Assembly: GCA_027186245.1 (NCBI GenBank)
Contig: CP114485.1
Location: 5,084,001 to 5,148,000, forward strand
Source: Coriaria nepalensis
Lineage: Eukaryota; Streptophyta; Magnoliopsida; Cucurbitales; Coriariaceae
Length of the DNA: 64,000 nt
Direction: 5' to 3'
The notes beneath the pieces were generated by a model. That model had not been told where the DNA came from, searched no databases, and saw only the letters and a program-made list of their open reading frames with translations. This document shows, piece by piece, positions 1 to 10,267 of the stretch. Within the stretch, counting starts at the first letter, position 1; each line of letters opens with the position of its first letter. Made by a program: the position numbers and the translations under genes.

Positions 1-722
1 TGAAAGTAACAATCATCCCACGTGGAACCGCTGCTCTCGGGTTTGCTCAATATGTTCCCAACGAAAACCTTCTCATGACTTAAGAACAACTCTTTGACAT
101 GACTTGCATGACCCTTGGTGGTCGAGCTGCCGAACAGGTATTTTGAGGTTTCTCTATGTGGGACCTAACCAATTGGAAAATGCCACGCCTTGCCTATTAC
201 TGCGCTGTTTGCTTGCAGGTTCTTATAGGCAGAATATCAACTGGAGCACAAAATGACTTGGAGAAGGTAACGAAAATGACCTACGCACAAGTAGCTGTTT
301 ACGGTTTTAGTGATAAGGTGGGCCTCCTCTCCTTCCCGCCAAGAGATGACATGATGGGTGAAATGACCAAACCGTACAGCAGCAAAACGGCAGCTATTAT
401 TGACAATGAGGTAAGAGAATGGGTGGGAAAGGCATATGTACACACATTGGAGATTATAGGGAAGCATAAGGAGAAAGTGGCTCAAGTTGCGGAATTGTTG
501 CTTGAGAAAGAAGTCCTTCACCAAGATGACTTGGTTCAGGTTTTGGGTGAGCGGCCATTTAAGCCGATTGAGTTGATGAATTATGATAGATTTGAGGAAG
601 GTGATAAAAATGCGGGGACCAATGTTAGCGGTCCGAGGAGGATGGGTCTAGTTCTACACCCATTGAACCACAGGTTGTCCCCGCTTGATTCTCCCCAGAC
701 GGATATTGTTAGTTGTACATGA
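1..722 (+). pseudogene. 3' fragment of AFG3/FtsH-type (FTSH3/10) AAA metalloprotease gene, broken
   Basis: The translated pieces match the C-terminal peptidase part of plant mitochondrial m-AAA proteases (FTSH3/FTSH10), which degrade misfolded inner-membrane proteins. Visible blocks are PRGTALGF-like residues near the start, LGGRAAEQ, then after an 81-nt GT-AG intron (138-218) [34 protein letters not shown] and [16 protein letters not shown] at 81-83 sits in frame inside the conserved segment before EQLFDMTCMTLGG, where the family has a sense codon. Near the 3' end the frame slips: the usual acidic tail ending PIEPQVVPA is readable only in another frame (GAG at 638, stop at 686-688), while the original frame runs to 720-722. 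One nonsense codon plus one frameshift argue for a pseudogene. The zinc-binding HEXXH and the AAA domain would lie left of the window, so I cannot say whether upstream exons exist. Confidence 0.8.
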
Positions 723-1281
723 ATTTGACGTTAAAAAAAAAAAAATTTGACATCAATTTTCTATGTATGCACAAAAAAAAAGAAAGTGAAATCTGATGTC
801 TGAAATCATAATAACCGAGGAAAGAAGACAGATTTTGACTATTTGTAATCATTGCTTCAGAATATAATTTCAGGGCTAGGACATGCCTCTGGTAAATGCA
901 ATCACTGTTAGGCCCTCTGGTGATTGGCTCTATTACAAAGGCATAAAAAAGATGTTCTGGGTAAACTATGAATCCTCTATGAACGACAAATCGGAAGAAT
1001 CATTTTTGGGAGGCTTCGCTTAGAGGTAGGCCGCAATCGTTATCAGCTTGCACTAATAACTAACTAGTTTTTAGTGGCAAATTCGTAATTGGCCTTGTAA
1101 TTGGCTTCATCGCTCTGATTCTTTATCCCCCCAGAGAAACCCTTGAAATATTTGGCCCCTTCGCGCAGAAGAGCGAGAAGGAATAGACAGACCTTCAATC
1201 ATTCTTTTTACACAGACAGAGTGCGTTAAGACGAAGCTAATGCTAAAGCTGTGAAGAAAAGACAAGTTTAGTAGCTCAAAC
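723..1281. other. Intergenic spacer and MPP6 5' leader
   Basis: No supported coding sequence. The right part, roughly 1150-1281, should hold the promoter and 5' leader of the MPP6 gene; I see no distinctive regulatory element. Confidence 0.5.
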
Positions 1282-2333
1282 ATGGCGAAGCGTGAGCTTT
1301 CCAGTACATTAAGGAATTTGAAGGTATCTCATGTGCTTTTACTCTTCTTCTTTTCTCTCTTTTTTCTCTGAATAGTCTCCTAAATTGCCCTCTCTTTTTC
1401 TTCTTCTTTTACTTTCTGCACTTGATAGTAGAATTTTTGAAATGGGTTCTTGTTATTTTTATCTGGGTCTTCAGTATTTTGCAGCAGAAGCACCAGACTC
1501 ATATGCGTTATCTATGTATCTTTTTTATTTTATGTGATAATAGTTCATGCAAAGGGCAACTGCAAGAGAAGAACCCAGTAAGAAAGATGAAGAAGAGGTC
1601 AAACCTGAAGGGAACTTCTCTTTCCCTGCTAGTGTTTACAATAAGTGGTAGGCACTTCATTTTTCTTTTCCATTTCATAAGGTTGCTCTAAACTTATCAT
1701 TTTACTTATTAGTTCGTTTCTCTCTTCTGAATGAAACCTTTATATTTTTTTCGTTTTATGTATAGTGTGGTTATAATGGAAGGTGATCCCCATCCAAGAG
1801 CAATTAAAGGTCGCATGTCATTTCGGAGTTTCAATCCTGCCATCGATGTGAGTATTCGGTCCAATCCATCCTCCCACAAGCTCCTATTATGGCTTCTCTT
1901 CTCATTGTGAGGCCCTTTTCATGGTTAGAAACTGAACCAAGAAGCAGCAAACATAGACCAGCCAAGCACATCAACTCTTTTATCGGGCCATCAAGCTGCA
2001 AAATCATCTTCTAGGTAATAAAATATATGTATAAAATGATACTTTGTTTCTAGCTATTTTAACATGCAATGAGACGTTTCTTTTTTGCATTTATACAGAG
2101 AAAATGGATCGGGAAAGGATGAAGGAGAGTTGTCGGAAGATGATGAAAAAACTTTCAAGGCAAATGGGGATCTTAAGAAGCAGTTTGAAGAAGATTCGGA
2201 AACTTTTTATCCGAATAAGTCTCCGAAAACTTCTTATGCCGATCAAGGCAAAGGCTCCTCCGAGAAAAGGAAGAGTGGAAAGCTGGACTGGAATGTTCTT
2301 AGACCTTCCAAGACTCAAAAGAAGAGAGGATAA
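1282..2333 (+). CDS. MPP6: M-phase phosphoprotein 6 (MPP6) homologue, exosome cofactor
   Basis: Five exons join in phase at 1282-1323, 1544-1647, 1766-1847, 1929-2014 and 2099-2333, all with GT-AG introns, to give 182 residues. The N terminus MAKRELSSTLRNLKFMQRA followed by REE and the central VVIMEGDPHPRAIKGRMSF are the diagnostic MPP6 blocks; the tail is acidic then basic and ends KTQKKRG. In yeast and animals MPP6 is a nuclear RNA-binding cofactor that recruits the MTR4 helicase to the exosome for rRNA and noncoding RNA processing; that role here is inferred from family membership. The start is the first ATG in a family-typical N terminus. The gene converges on a broken GRAS copy about 140 bp downstream. 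Confidence 0.88.
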
Positions 2334-2472
2334 GCTGCTACCTGGACAAAATACTCTTACACAGGTTATTGCATTTTTGTTCTGTACTTCTGCTCTCAAG
2401 TTCTAACATTTTTTGAGCCTGCAAAACTCTTTGATTAGATTATTCCATTAGCACTCTGTTTTTTGATAACTA

Positions 2473-3471
2473 GATGTTATCCATTGAATGGATTGTTCCT
2501 TCAAAAACCATTAGAATGATTCTTCCCTTCCATCCTTGAAGCACAAAATGCCCATCAACATCCACAACAAATTCCTCATGATATTCTGATTCTACCGTCT
2601 TCTTCACCTTCTTCAAAATCTTTTGATGCAATGTAATCTGCTTAAACCCAGCTTTCAAATTCCCCACTTGCCATTGTTTATATGACTCTCTGGCCTCTCC
2701 ACTCTCTCTATCCCCTCACAAGCTATCACACTCATAGCATCTCTCCCAAACAACCTCTTCTCGAACATCTGCCAGTCCCGATCATCCTGTCTCGTTGTCG
2801 CCTCAAACATATCAAACAGAGCAGAAAAATGATACAATGCTTCCCGAAAACAGGTCAGGAAAAATGGAGCATTGTAAGCCCCATTCACTACCCCGTGAAC
2901 AAAAACATTCACCTTACCAAGTTTAAAGCCATCTCTCGCGGGCTTTTCGTAATCAGCATCTCATCTGGAACGTTCTTGAACCTATGAATACAGTTCACGA
3001 CTGTGAATTCATCTGGATTAACTTCCAGGTCCTCAGGTTTTATATTTCCCATTTCTGGGCTATTATCACTTTGTAAGCGGAGGCTGTTTGGGTGCAGGTC
3101 CTCATCCCATTTCTGGGATGAGATGGTAGGCAGAGGCTGTTTGGGTGCAGGAGGAGGATACTTCTGACCCAGAACATCGTAGAAGGATTTCTCAGCAGCT
3201 TGAAGTGCCAAACAGTCGTGTGATTCATCTTCGTTCTCCATCAATATTTCACTTATGGATTTCAAAGTCGAATTAGAGGTTTCGTGCTTCTCTCTTCTAC
3301 TACTATTGTTGTTATCCTCATCTTCTGAGCTTGTGCTTGAGGTCGGGTTGAGGATTGAATTGAATTGTCGGGTTGGTGTAAATGGGTTGGATTAGGGTGG
3401 AATCTGGATCCATTTGGAAGATTCTGAAACTGGTTGATGAAGCCAGGAAATCTTTCCAGAAGAGTATCCAT
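2473..3471 (-). pseudogene. GRAS (SCL9/14/33-like) pseudogene, internally deleted and frameshifted
   Basis: Collapsed copy of the two GRAS genes to its right. The start region MDTLLERFPGF (3471) and an N-terminal block LALQAAEKSFYDVLGQKYP remain, but translation then jumps directly to IKPEDLEVNPDEFTVVNC, so about 400 residues covering leucine-rich region I and VHIID are gone. Frames change at least three times: near 3340-3360, at about 2910 (before VNVFVHGVVNGAYNAPFF) and at about 2665-2685 (before YKQWQVGNLKAGFKQI). The C terminus reads LQGWKGRI and then diverges, losing the SAW-motif ending WVPA seen in both neighbours. An imperfect direct duplication lies inside it at 3048-3160. The copy can no longer make a GRAS protein. 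Confidence 0.85.
3048..3160. repeat. Imperfect tandem duplication within the GRAS pseudogene
   Basis: Two head-to-tail copies of about 55 bp. Both begin CCCATTTCTGGG (3048 and 3105) and both contain AGGCTGTTTGGGTGCAGG (3081 and 3134). They sit beside the internal-deletion junction of the pseudogene. Confidence 0.7.
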
Positions 3472-3479
3472 TGAAGAAG

Positions 3480-4152
3480 AAGAAATGAAAGAAGAGAGTT
3501 TAATTATGAGAGGAGGTTAGAGAAAAAAAATACGAAGCACAGACAAGGGAAAAGGGTAGGGGATGAAGTTGTCATTGTCAAAGAGGACGAAGGTTCTAGG
3601 AAGCGGGAAGGGATGGCCGAAGAAGTTGTTGAAGAATGGCGACTTAAAGCCACCAGTCAATTTTTCAGACAACGGTCTTAGATCATTTGTACATGTGTCT
3701 AAGTGGATAGAGTTACCCTTTCTTTGTGTAATGACTTCCTTGAATCACGTCTTTGATTACATTCTTATCATGCATGTTGCATGGATCCAGAGGACGGTAT
3801 CTTTGACTACATCCTTATCATGATCCTTAGGATGCATGGGTCCGGAGGATCTTAGGAACCCAAAAGAAAACTCAGGAACAGGTTGTAAGAATGGAAAACA
3901 ATCGACACTACACAAGTTAGCGGACAAAATTTAGAACCATTCTGATTTGAACTACGATGATAGCACAATAAATCAAATAATTTGGTACAAATTCTGCAAC
4001 TTATACATATATAAGGATTCGTATAACTATAACTAACCCTCCTTGTACAAGGCGTCAGCTTTGTTACAAAAGAAGAAAACTTCTTTCACAACAACAAATC
4101 CAGATAGAAAACAAAAATCACCGTAACATCACACGTAAAAAGTCCGAGACTT
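3480..4152. other. Spacer between GRAS pseudogene and GRAS gene 1
   Basis: The right end is probably the 3' UTR of the GRAS gene ending at 4153. Two degenerate tandem copies of a roughly 50-bp unit occur at 3752-3850, sharing TTGA(T/C)TACAT(T/C)CTTATCATG and a CATGG-rich end. No gene supported. Confidence 0.5.
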
Positions 4153-6402
4153 CTATGCCGGGACCCAACAAGTAGATGCATAAGTAATCCGGCCTTTCCA
4201 TCCGTGAAGCATCCAATCATTGTCTTCATCAAGCACAAAATCCTTATGATAGTATAACTTCAACTTCTGCCTAAATATATCCATAAGCTCTCGGTCCAAA
4301 GGAATCGACTTAAACCCAGCCCGATTACACCGGACCCGCCACAGCTTATAAGTCTCGGGCCGTTCAACCCTTTCCAGCCCTTCACACGCTATCACATTCA
4401 TTGCCTCTCGTCCATAGATTTCTCTCTCGAACATCATCCTCTCTTCACATTCCCGAGGAATATTTGTATCAAACATATCGTACAAAGCTGAGAAATGGAA
4501 CAGTGCTTCTCGGAATCTCGTCACAAAGAATGGGGCATTGTATGATCCATTACAAACAGATTGAACGAAGATGTTCGGGTTCATCTTCTTGATCAATTCC
4601 AGAACTGAATTTCTCGGACTAGTCTCTTCAACTGTCTCGTCAAGTAGGTTCTTGAACCGGTAAAAAGTGTTCACGGCAAGCACTTCATCTTTATCAAGTT
4701 TTAATTCCTCAATTTTGATGTTTTCCCAATTTGCCGATGCAATCGCATTATATTCAAAGGGAACATTAAACCGTTCACAGTACTTTCCCAACCGACGACC
4801 CGTTTCCTCAATTCTTTCTGAGGGACGGAATCCAGGAAGAGGAAACTCGATTCCTGTGATTCGGAGCTTGGGGGGCTCACCGGGAAATTGTGACAGTTTC
4901 TGGATCAGGATTGGCCATTGGAATCCGTAACTGATTCCAAAATCTACAATGTGAAGGGTTTTGGCTTTCTGGGCGGCTTTTAGGATCATTTTGCAAGCAA
5001 AGAAAATCGAGGTCTTCTTAAAAGGGCAGGCCGAGAGATGGACTTGATAAGATCTTAATATGTCAGCAGCTGATGTGTTCTTGTTCGTCAGGGAAGAGAA
5101 AAAGAGTTTGGTTCCAGTACCGGTTCCGGCCATGCGGGCCTCAAGGGCATTGGCAAAATAATGGGCCAGTCTCTGGGATCCGTCTCCAAATGTGCTCGAA
5201 TTCTGCCTTATTTGCTTCAAGAGCTCGTTAGCAGTTCTTCTATCATCGGTTGAAACAGCTTGTGCGCATAGAATCAGAAGGGACCTTAAATCCACAGTTT
5301 CCTTTCGCTTCCCTCGTTTTTTCCCTTTTGGTTTTCCACCATTGGATGATGATGATCCTTGAGAATGATCAGACGGTTGAGGAGCTTCGGTTTCACAACA
5401 GATTCCGTGCGGTTCTTTCTTAAAAAGCAAGACATGGTCGAACAATTCTAATATGTCCTCCTCGTCCTTGTGAACAGCTGATTGTTTATTATTCCTCTCT
5501 TCTTGTGAATCCAAATCCATTTCTTCTCTTTTCCTTCCTCTTGCAGATCCGTTTGCTGAAATCTCCCTCTCCCTCTCCTTCTCCTCTCCATTGGTATTCT
5601 CTACCCACTTGAGCCCACTTCTCTCTAGATCGAGATTCAGGGGATCATTTCCCGGAAGGAACTTACTTGCCTCTTCTAACCCTTTCTTGAACTGCAAGGC
5701 AGATTCACTTTCACTGAAAATACTCCGAGATAAGAGCTCGGAAACCAGATCATCACCATTAGAACTAGTCACGCTGTTTTGATTGTAGATAGAAAACTGG
5801 GAAGTGGGCTGCAAATCAGGCTGGAAACTCTGAGTAGAGTTGCTAGTACTGGAAGTAGTAATACTGCTGCTACCATAACGATCACTACTACCAGGAGAAA
5901 TGGCATCTTTTGGGCTTTTGGAAAAAAGAGGGGAAGGATTTTGTGATGGGTACTTTGTTCCGATAACATCATAGAACGACTTCTCGGTATCTCTAAGACC
6001 TAGTGGGTCGAAAAACATGGACGGCTTTTCTTCCATGTTCTCTTCCATGAGGATTTGGGTCATATACTTAAGAACGGTTTCTGAGAATTCACTGTCGTCC
6101 GAGGACGGTGAGCCAGCGCCCGGACTCAAACCAGAAGGTAAGGTGGAGATGGGCCCATTGGGGCTCACAGTTTTGGGCAGATCAAAGCTAGATGGATCTA
6201 GATCGTCTAAAGAGAGGGAGTTTTCAATGAAATTGACATCCAGAGATTTTTGGTCAAACCCGAAACCATAGGGGTTCGATTCGGGCAAGTGGATCCGGTC
6301 ATCAGGAAGATTTAAGAACTCATCTGGATTAAGTAAGAGTGCATGATCGTTGGCTTCGAGACCATTAATATGATCTGGGTATTCTCCATAATACTGATCC
6401 AT
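4153..6402 (-). CDS. GRAS transcription regulator, SCL9/14/33-like (LISCL subfamily), copy 1
   Basis: Single-exon reading frame of 749 residues. The N-terminal half is acidic and serine-rich, with LKYMTQILMEEN (112-123) and EKSFYDVIGTKYP (140-152), typical of the LISCL subfamily, whose N termini can activate transcription. The GRAS domain covers about 370-749: leucine repeat I from VDLRSLLILCAQAVS (370), VHIID motif LHIVDFG (483-489), PFYRE region with FFVTRFREALFHF (625-637), and SAW region from WRVRCNRAGF (688) to the terminal WVPA. All GRAS landmarks are present and the length is normal for the subfamily. Lilium LISCL and Arabidopsis SCL14 act as nuclear co-activators in meiotic or detoxification programmes; the target genes here are unknown. 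It is one of a tandem array of three. A leader intron and TATA box upstream are listed separately. Confidence 0.93.
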   Translation of the reverse strand: MDQYYGEYPDHINGLEANDHALLLNPDEFLNLPDDRIHLPESNPYGFGFDQKSLDVNFIENSLSLDDLDPSSFDLPKTVSPNGPISTLPSGLSPGAGSPSSDDSEFSETVLKYMTQILMEENMEEKPSMFFDPLGLRDTEKSFYDVIGTKYPSQNPSPLFSKSPKDAISPGSSDRYGSSSITTSSTSNSTQSFQPDLQPTSQFSIYNQNSVTSSNGDDLVSELLSRSIFSESESALQFKKGLEEASKFLPGNDPLNLDLERSGLKWVENTNGEEKEREREISANGSARGRKREEMDLDSQEERNNKQSAVHKDEEDILELFDHVLLFKKEPHGICCETEAPQPSDHSQGSSSSNGGKPKGKKRGKRKETVDLRSLLILCAQAVSTDDRRTANELLKQIRQNSSTFGDGSQRLAHYFANALEARMAGTGTGTKLFFSSLTNKNTSAADILRSYQVHLSACPFKKTSIFFACKMILKAAQKAKTLHIVDFGISYGFQWPILIQKLSQFPGEPPKLRITGIEFPLPGFRPSERIEETGRRLGKYCERFNVPFEYNAIASANWENIKIEELKLDKDEVLAVNTFYRFKNLLDETVEETSPRNSVLELIKKMNPNIFVQSVCNGSYNAPFFVTRFREALFHFSALYDMFDTNIPRECEERMMFEREIYGREAMNVIACEGLERVERPETYKLWRVRCNRAGFKSIPLDRELMDIFRQKLKLYYHKDFVLDEDNDWMLHGWKGRITYASTCWVPA

Positions 6403-6489
6403 AACTATCTATATTCTATATGCCTCAAAAAACCAAAAAAACAAAATTAAAAAAACCCCCAAATGAAAAAAATTCAACCCTAACCGGAT

Positions 6490-6615
6490 CTGAACCTAAA
6501 GAAACAAGCTTTGACTTTAATAAACCTTGAGCAAAACATTACTAAGATTTTAGCAGGGAAGAACAGAAGGTCGAAAAATATCAAGGCTTTTTCTTTTATA
6601 TATATATATACGTAC
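6490..6615 (-). other. Predicted 5' UTR intron of GRAS gene 1
   Basis: On the minus strand CTTAAG is followed by GTACGT (donor at 6615) and TTCAG precedes ATCCGG (acceptor at 6490). The neighbouring GRAS gene has an equivalent leader intron whose downstream exon begins with the nearly identical ATCTGG. Predicted, not transcript-supported. Confidence 0.5.
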
Positions 6616-6678
6616 CTTAAGTTGATATGGGCATAGGGCAAAAAGCTAATCAATCTTTAAGATTTTTTGTTGATGCAG

Positions 6679-6686
6679 TATTTATA
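6679..6686 (-). promoter_or_regulatory. TATA box of GRAS gene 1
   Basis: TATAAATA on the minus strand, about 65 bp upstream of the predicted leader-intron donor and so correctly placed for a start site near 6650. Confidence 0.5.
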
Positions 6687-7771
6687 GATTGAAAGGAGGA
6701 GCCATGTTTGCTTGTACGAACCTTCCTGGAAGGATGGATGAGAGAGAGTGATTTTACACTTCCGAGGATTCTAGCATTATTTTTGTACCGGCTATGACCG
6801 GTCGAAACTCTTGACCTTTTCCTTCATTTGCGTGGTTGTGTAAAGATGTGTGAGTGCCTGTGTCTCACTGTCACTGAAGTTGTGCCACCGGATTACCTGA
6901 ATGCCGCCGGTTATTCTGGACAAATTATTGTGATTGGAAGTCAAGGCCTTTGCTTTTGCTTTCGCTTTCTTTCTTCCCACGTGGTCAAATCTTGTGTCTT
7001 CTTACTTTTTTGTATTTTCTGGCCCCTGTTTTTCGCTTTCTTATATGTGATTATATTTACTAAACCGAAGATTGATTGAAGGCTAGTTTTGTTGTCTCCC
7101 TCTAATAAGGTCTCACCTCCTCGAATTTATGAATAAAAAAGAGGATTCATTGCTACTCATTCCGCCCTTTCAAACCCACTTGCACTTACTTTTGCTACCT
7201 TTCTTCTCTACTCATACTAATGAAATCCAATTAGATAATCCCAACCCAAGAGAGCTTGTCTGGTTCAATTTATTTGTGAGAATAAAAATAGAAATGATTT
7301 AAGGAAAATAAAATAAAAAATAAAAATAAAAATGATAATATTTTTATATAAATAAAATACGAATAATTTTTTATGTTTTCGACATCCATCATTTGACCTT
7401 TTCACTTGTTTTTGTCTCAACTCTAAAGCCAACGTCATCCTTTTTACATGTTTCTTCTAGAACTTTATGGCTGCTTCTTCGACCCTTCCTCTGATTTGCC
7501 AAAGGGTAGTGATACTGGTTTGAACTAATCTCTTAAACAAATACATCGCATGGACATAAATTTATAAGACACGATCATTTTAAACCGATCTCGTATAACT
7601 CACACCAAATCCTATACTTTTTTATTTTCTTCTCACTGCATACACAGAAAAAAAGGACAGGAAAAAAAGAAAAAAAAATAGAAAAAAGGAAGAAGGGGAT
7701 CCTACCGACCAAACATATATATGGTTAAGAGAGAACATTAGGATCTAGGTACATGAGAAATAGGAGATTCC
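6687..7771. other. Upstream region of GRAS gene 1 and 3' flank of GRAS gene 2
   Basis: Contains a G-box core CACGTG next to GGTCAA near 6977-6987, a possible bZIP/bHLH plus WRKY site pair upstream of GRAS gene 1. The rest is AT-rich; the right end should be the 3' UTR of the gene ending at 7772. No coding sequence supported. Confidence 0.45.
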
Positions 7772-10069
7772 TTAGGCAGGAACCCAATAAGAGGAAGCAC
7801 AGACAATCCTACCCTTCCATCCTTGAAGCATCCAACGACCATCTTCATCAACCATGAAATCACTATGATACCCTGACTTAACCTTACTCCTCAACTTCTT
7901 CATAATCTCTTGGCCCATCGGAATCTGCTTAAACCCGGCCCGCGTAGTCCGGACCTGCCATTGCTTATAAGTCTCAGGCCTCTCTACCCTCTCTAACCCC
8001 TCGCAAGCTATCACATTAACCGCCTCTTTCTCCAAAAACTCTTTTTCAAACATCATTCTCATTGGATCCTCTCTAGGCACATTAGCTTCTAGCATATCAA
8101 ACATGGTGGATAAATGGAACAGCGCTTCTCGAAAACGAGTCATGAAAAAGGGTGAACTGTAGGATCCGTTAACCACAGAGTGGATGAACATGGACGGATT
8201 GATTTCTCTAATCAGTTTCAGAACAGCATTCTTCGGGCTATTGATCACTATAGTTTCATCTAGCAGGTTTTTGAACCGGAAAATAGAGTTCACAACAACC
8301 ACCTCATCTTTTCTGAGCTTTAAGTCTTCTACCCGGATCATTTCCCAATTCTTCGAAGCTATGCAGTTGTACTCGAATGGAATTTTCAACCTTTCACAAA
8401 ATTTTGCAAGGCGAAGGCCCGTTGCTTGGATCAATTCCGCAGGCCGGAAACCAGATACAGGATAATCAATCCCAGTGATACGTAACTTTGGGGGCCCACC
8501 AGGCCTTTCAGAAAGGTGATGAAGGAATACGGGCCATTGAAACCCATATAGGATTCCGAAATCTATGATGTGGACGGTTTTTGCTTTCTGGGATAGACTT
8601 ATAATCATGTGATTTGCAAAGATGACGCAGAATCTCCTAAAAGGACAAGCCGAGGCAAAAAAGTGGTGAGCTTTTAACATATCAGAAGCAGATCTTCTTT
8701 TGGAAGATAAAGCCGAGTAAATCTTATTCCCATTTCCGGTTAAACGAGATTCGAGACCATTTGCTAAGCAGTGCGCTACCCTCTGGATCCCATCACCAAA
8801 CGGAGAAGAGTGAAGCCGGATCTGCTTCAGCAGTTCATTAGCAGTTCTGGAATCACCAGCTGATACGGCTTGTGCACATAGAATCAAGAGGTTCCGTAAA
8901 TCAACTAGTTCCTTCTTGCTATTGACTTGTTTATTGACATGATTCAATCCGGGGTTGAATTTTGGATTTTCATTCTCTTGCTCGGTTTGTTTTCTTGCTG
9001 AAGAAGGTTTGTCTTTTCCACCTCCACAATGAAGGACCTTATCAAACATGTCAGATAACTCAGACTCGTCGATTAGAACAGCTGATTGCTTGCTACTCCT
9101 TTCATATTCTTCCAAATCAGCATCTTCTTCCCGTTCATGACTTTTCCCTCCTCTAGATTGAATCGGGAAGTAATCTCTGTCACGACCCATCTCACCCTTA
9201 ACTAATAATAAATCCAATGCATTTTTACTCAAACCTGGAGGAGGTGGTAACTTGCTTTCCAAGTCAATGACCAGTTGATTACCTACCAGAAGAAATTTAC
9301 GAGCCTCGTCCAAACCTCTTTTGAACTGCAATTCCAATTCACTAAACGAAGAGAAGCTGATTGGTGATTGTAGATTGGAAATAGGGGCAGACTGGAAAAT
9401 GAAATCTGCTGGGAGAGGTGGTGATTGCAATAGTGAGATTCTCGGCTGGAATTCAGAGCGAGATGAATAGCTCAACTGGGAATCAACTGAACTATGAACT
9501 GAACTACTGTAACTGCTACTATAGTCACTGAAGCTAGTCGAGAACTGATCATCTAGGCTCTCATAGTTTTGCTCAAGAGTAAGTGGGTATTGTTGTTGAG
9601 CTGATGATATTGGGTATTGTTCGCCAATTACGTCGTAAAGTGATTTCTCAGCAGCTTGAAGGGCAAGTGGGTCAGGTGAAATAGAGGGAAGATGCCCTAT
9701 GTCTTCTTCTTCTTCTTCCATAAGCATCTGGTTTACATACTTGAGGATGCTATCAGAAAAATCAGCGTCGTCATCCAATGGATTCTCTCCCTCCAAACTC
9801 AGGATCGAAGATGGGGCCGAATCGGAATTAGAGTTAGAGTAAGTGTATGAGTTACTAGGTTTAAGGTCAAGTGGAAGAAAAGGATGATGATGAGGCGGAG
9901 GAGGAGGAAGAGGAGGAGGAGGAGGAGGATCAATGAAATCGAATCCTGAAGAAGGGTCGAAGAATTTCATGCTGCTTAGAATTTCTGGGTTCTGGAACTG
10001 AAAATCAGTGATGGAATTAAGTGAATCTATAGGCGTGTTTATCCATTTCCCCATCAGTTCCGCCCCCAA
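7772..10069 (-). CDS. GRAS transcription regulator, SCL9/14/33-like (LISCL subfamily), copy 2
   Basis: Single-exon reading frame of 765 residues, clearly paralogous to the gene at 4153-6402 through the whole GRAS domain. The N terminus has a polyproline/histidine stretch (48-62), LKYVNQMLMEEEEED (109-123) and LALQAAEKSLYDVIGEQYP (135-153). GRAS landmarks: VDLRNLLILCAQAVS from 389, VHIIDFG (499-505), PFYRE with FFMTRFREALFHLS (641-654), and SAW ending WVPA at 762-765. It differs from copy 1 mainly in the N-terminal activation region, as usual for recent GRAS duplicates. Likely a nuclear transcriptional co-regulator. The start Met gives MGAELMGKW; the second Met at residue 6 is an alternative. 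The N-terminal block of the neighbouring pseudogene (LALQAAEKS) resembles this copy more than copy 1. Confidence 0.93.
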   Translation of the reverse strand: MGAELMGKWINTPIDSLNSITDFQFQNPEILSSMKFFDPSSGFDFIDPPPPPPLPPPPPHHHPFLPLDLKPSNSYTYSNSNSDSAPSSILSLEGENPLDDDADFSDSILKYVNQMLMEEEEEDIGHLPSISPDPLALQAAEKSLYDVIGEQYPISSAQQQYPLTLEQNYESLDDQFSTSFSDYSSSYSSSVHSSVDSQLSYSSRSEFQPRISLLQSPPLPADFIFQSAPISNLQSPISFSSFSELELQFKRGLDEARKFLLVGNQLVIDLESKLPPPPGLSKNALDLLLVKGEMGRDRDYFPIQSRGGKSHEREEDADLEEYERSSKQSAVLIDESELSDMFDKVLHCGGGKDKPSSARKQTEQENENPKFNPGLNHVNKQVNSKKELVDLRNLLILCAQAVSAGDSRTANELLKQIRLHSSPFGDGIQRVAHCLANGLESRLTGNGNKIYSALSSKRRSASDMLKAHHFFASACPFRRFCVIFANHMIISLSQKAKTVHIIDFGILYGFQWPVFLHHLSERPGGPPKLRITGIDYPVSGFRPAELIQATGLRLAKFCERLKIPFEYNCIASKNWEMIRVEDLKLRKDEVVVVNSIFRFKNLLDETIVINSPKNAVLKLIREINPSMFIHSVVNGSYSSPFFMTRFREALFHLSTMFDMLEANVPREDPMRMMFEKEFLEKEAVNVIACEGLERVERPETYKQWQVRTTRAGFKQIPMGQEIMKKLRSKVKSGYHSDFMVDEDGRWMLQGWKGRIVCASSYWVPA

Positions 10070-10112
10070 AACAAAACAATAATAAAATTACCAAAATGAT
10101 CAATTTCCAGAT

Positions 10113-10267
10113 CTAAAACCTAAAAATGACATCTTCAAGAAACAATATGTAAAATTCATAAGCACCAAAAAACCCAGAATTCAGACAAACAATCCAGTAA
10201 GAAGAACTCAAATCTAGTTGACAAGATTGCCATATTTCAGAAAAAAAAGAGAACAAGATTGAAATAC
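10113..10267 (-). other. Predicted 5' UTR intron of GRAS gene 2
   Basis: Minus-strand CTTCCAG is followed by GTATTTC (donor at 10267), and TTTTAG precedes ATCTGG (acceptor at 10113), 43 bases before the ATG. It matches in position and downstream-exon sequence the leader intron predicted for GRAS gene 1. Confidence 0.5.

Noticed and set aside
4401..6271. Several plus-strand frames of 60-90 codons antisense to GRAS gene 1
   Set aside because: Shadow frames of the coding strand; the same holds for the frames antisense to GRAS gene 2, the GT47 gene and the PPR gene.
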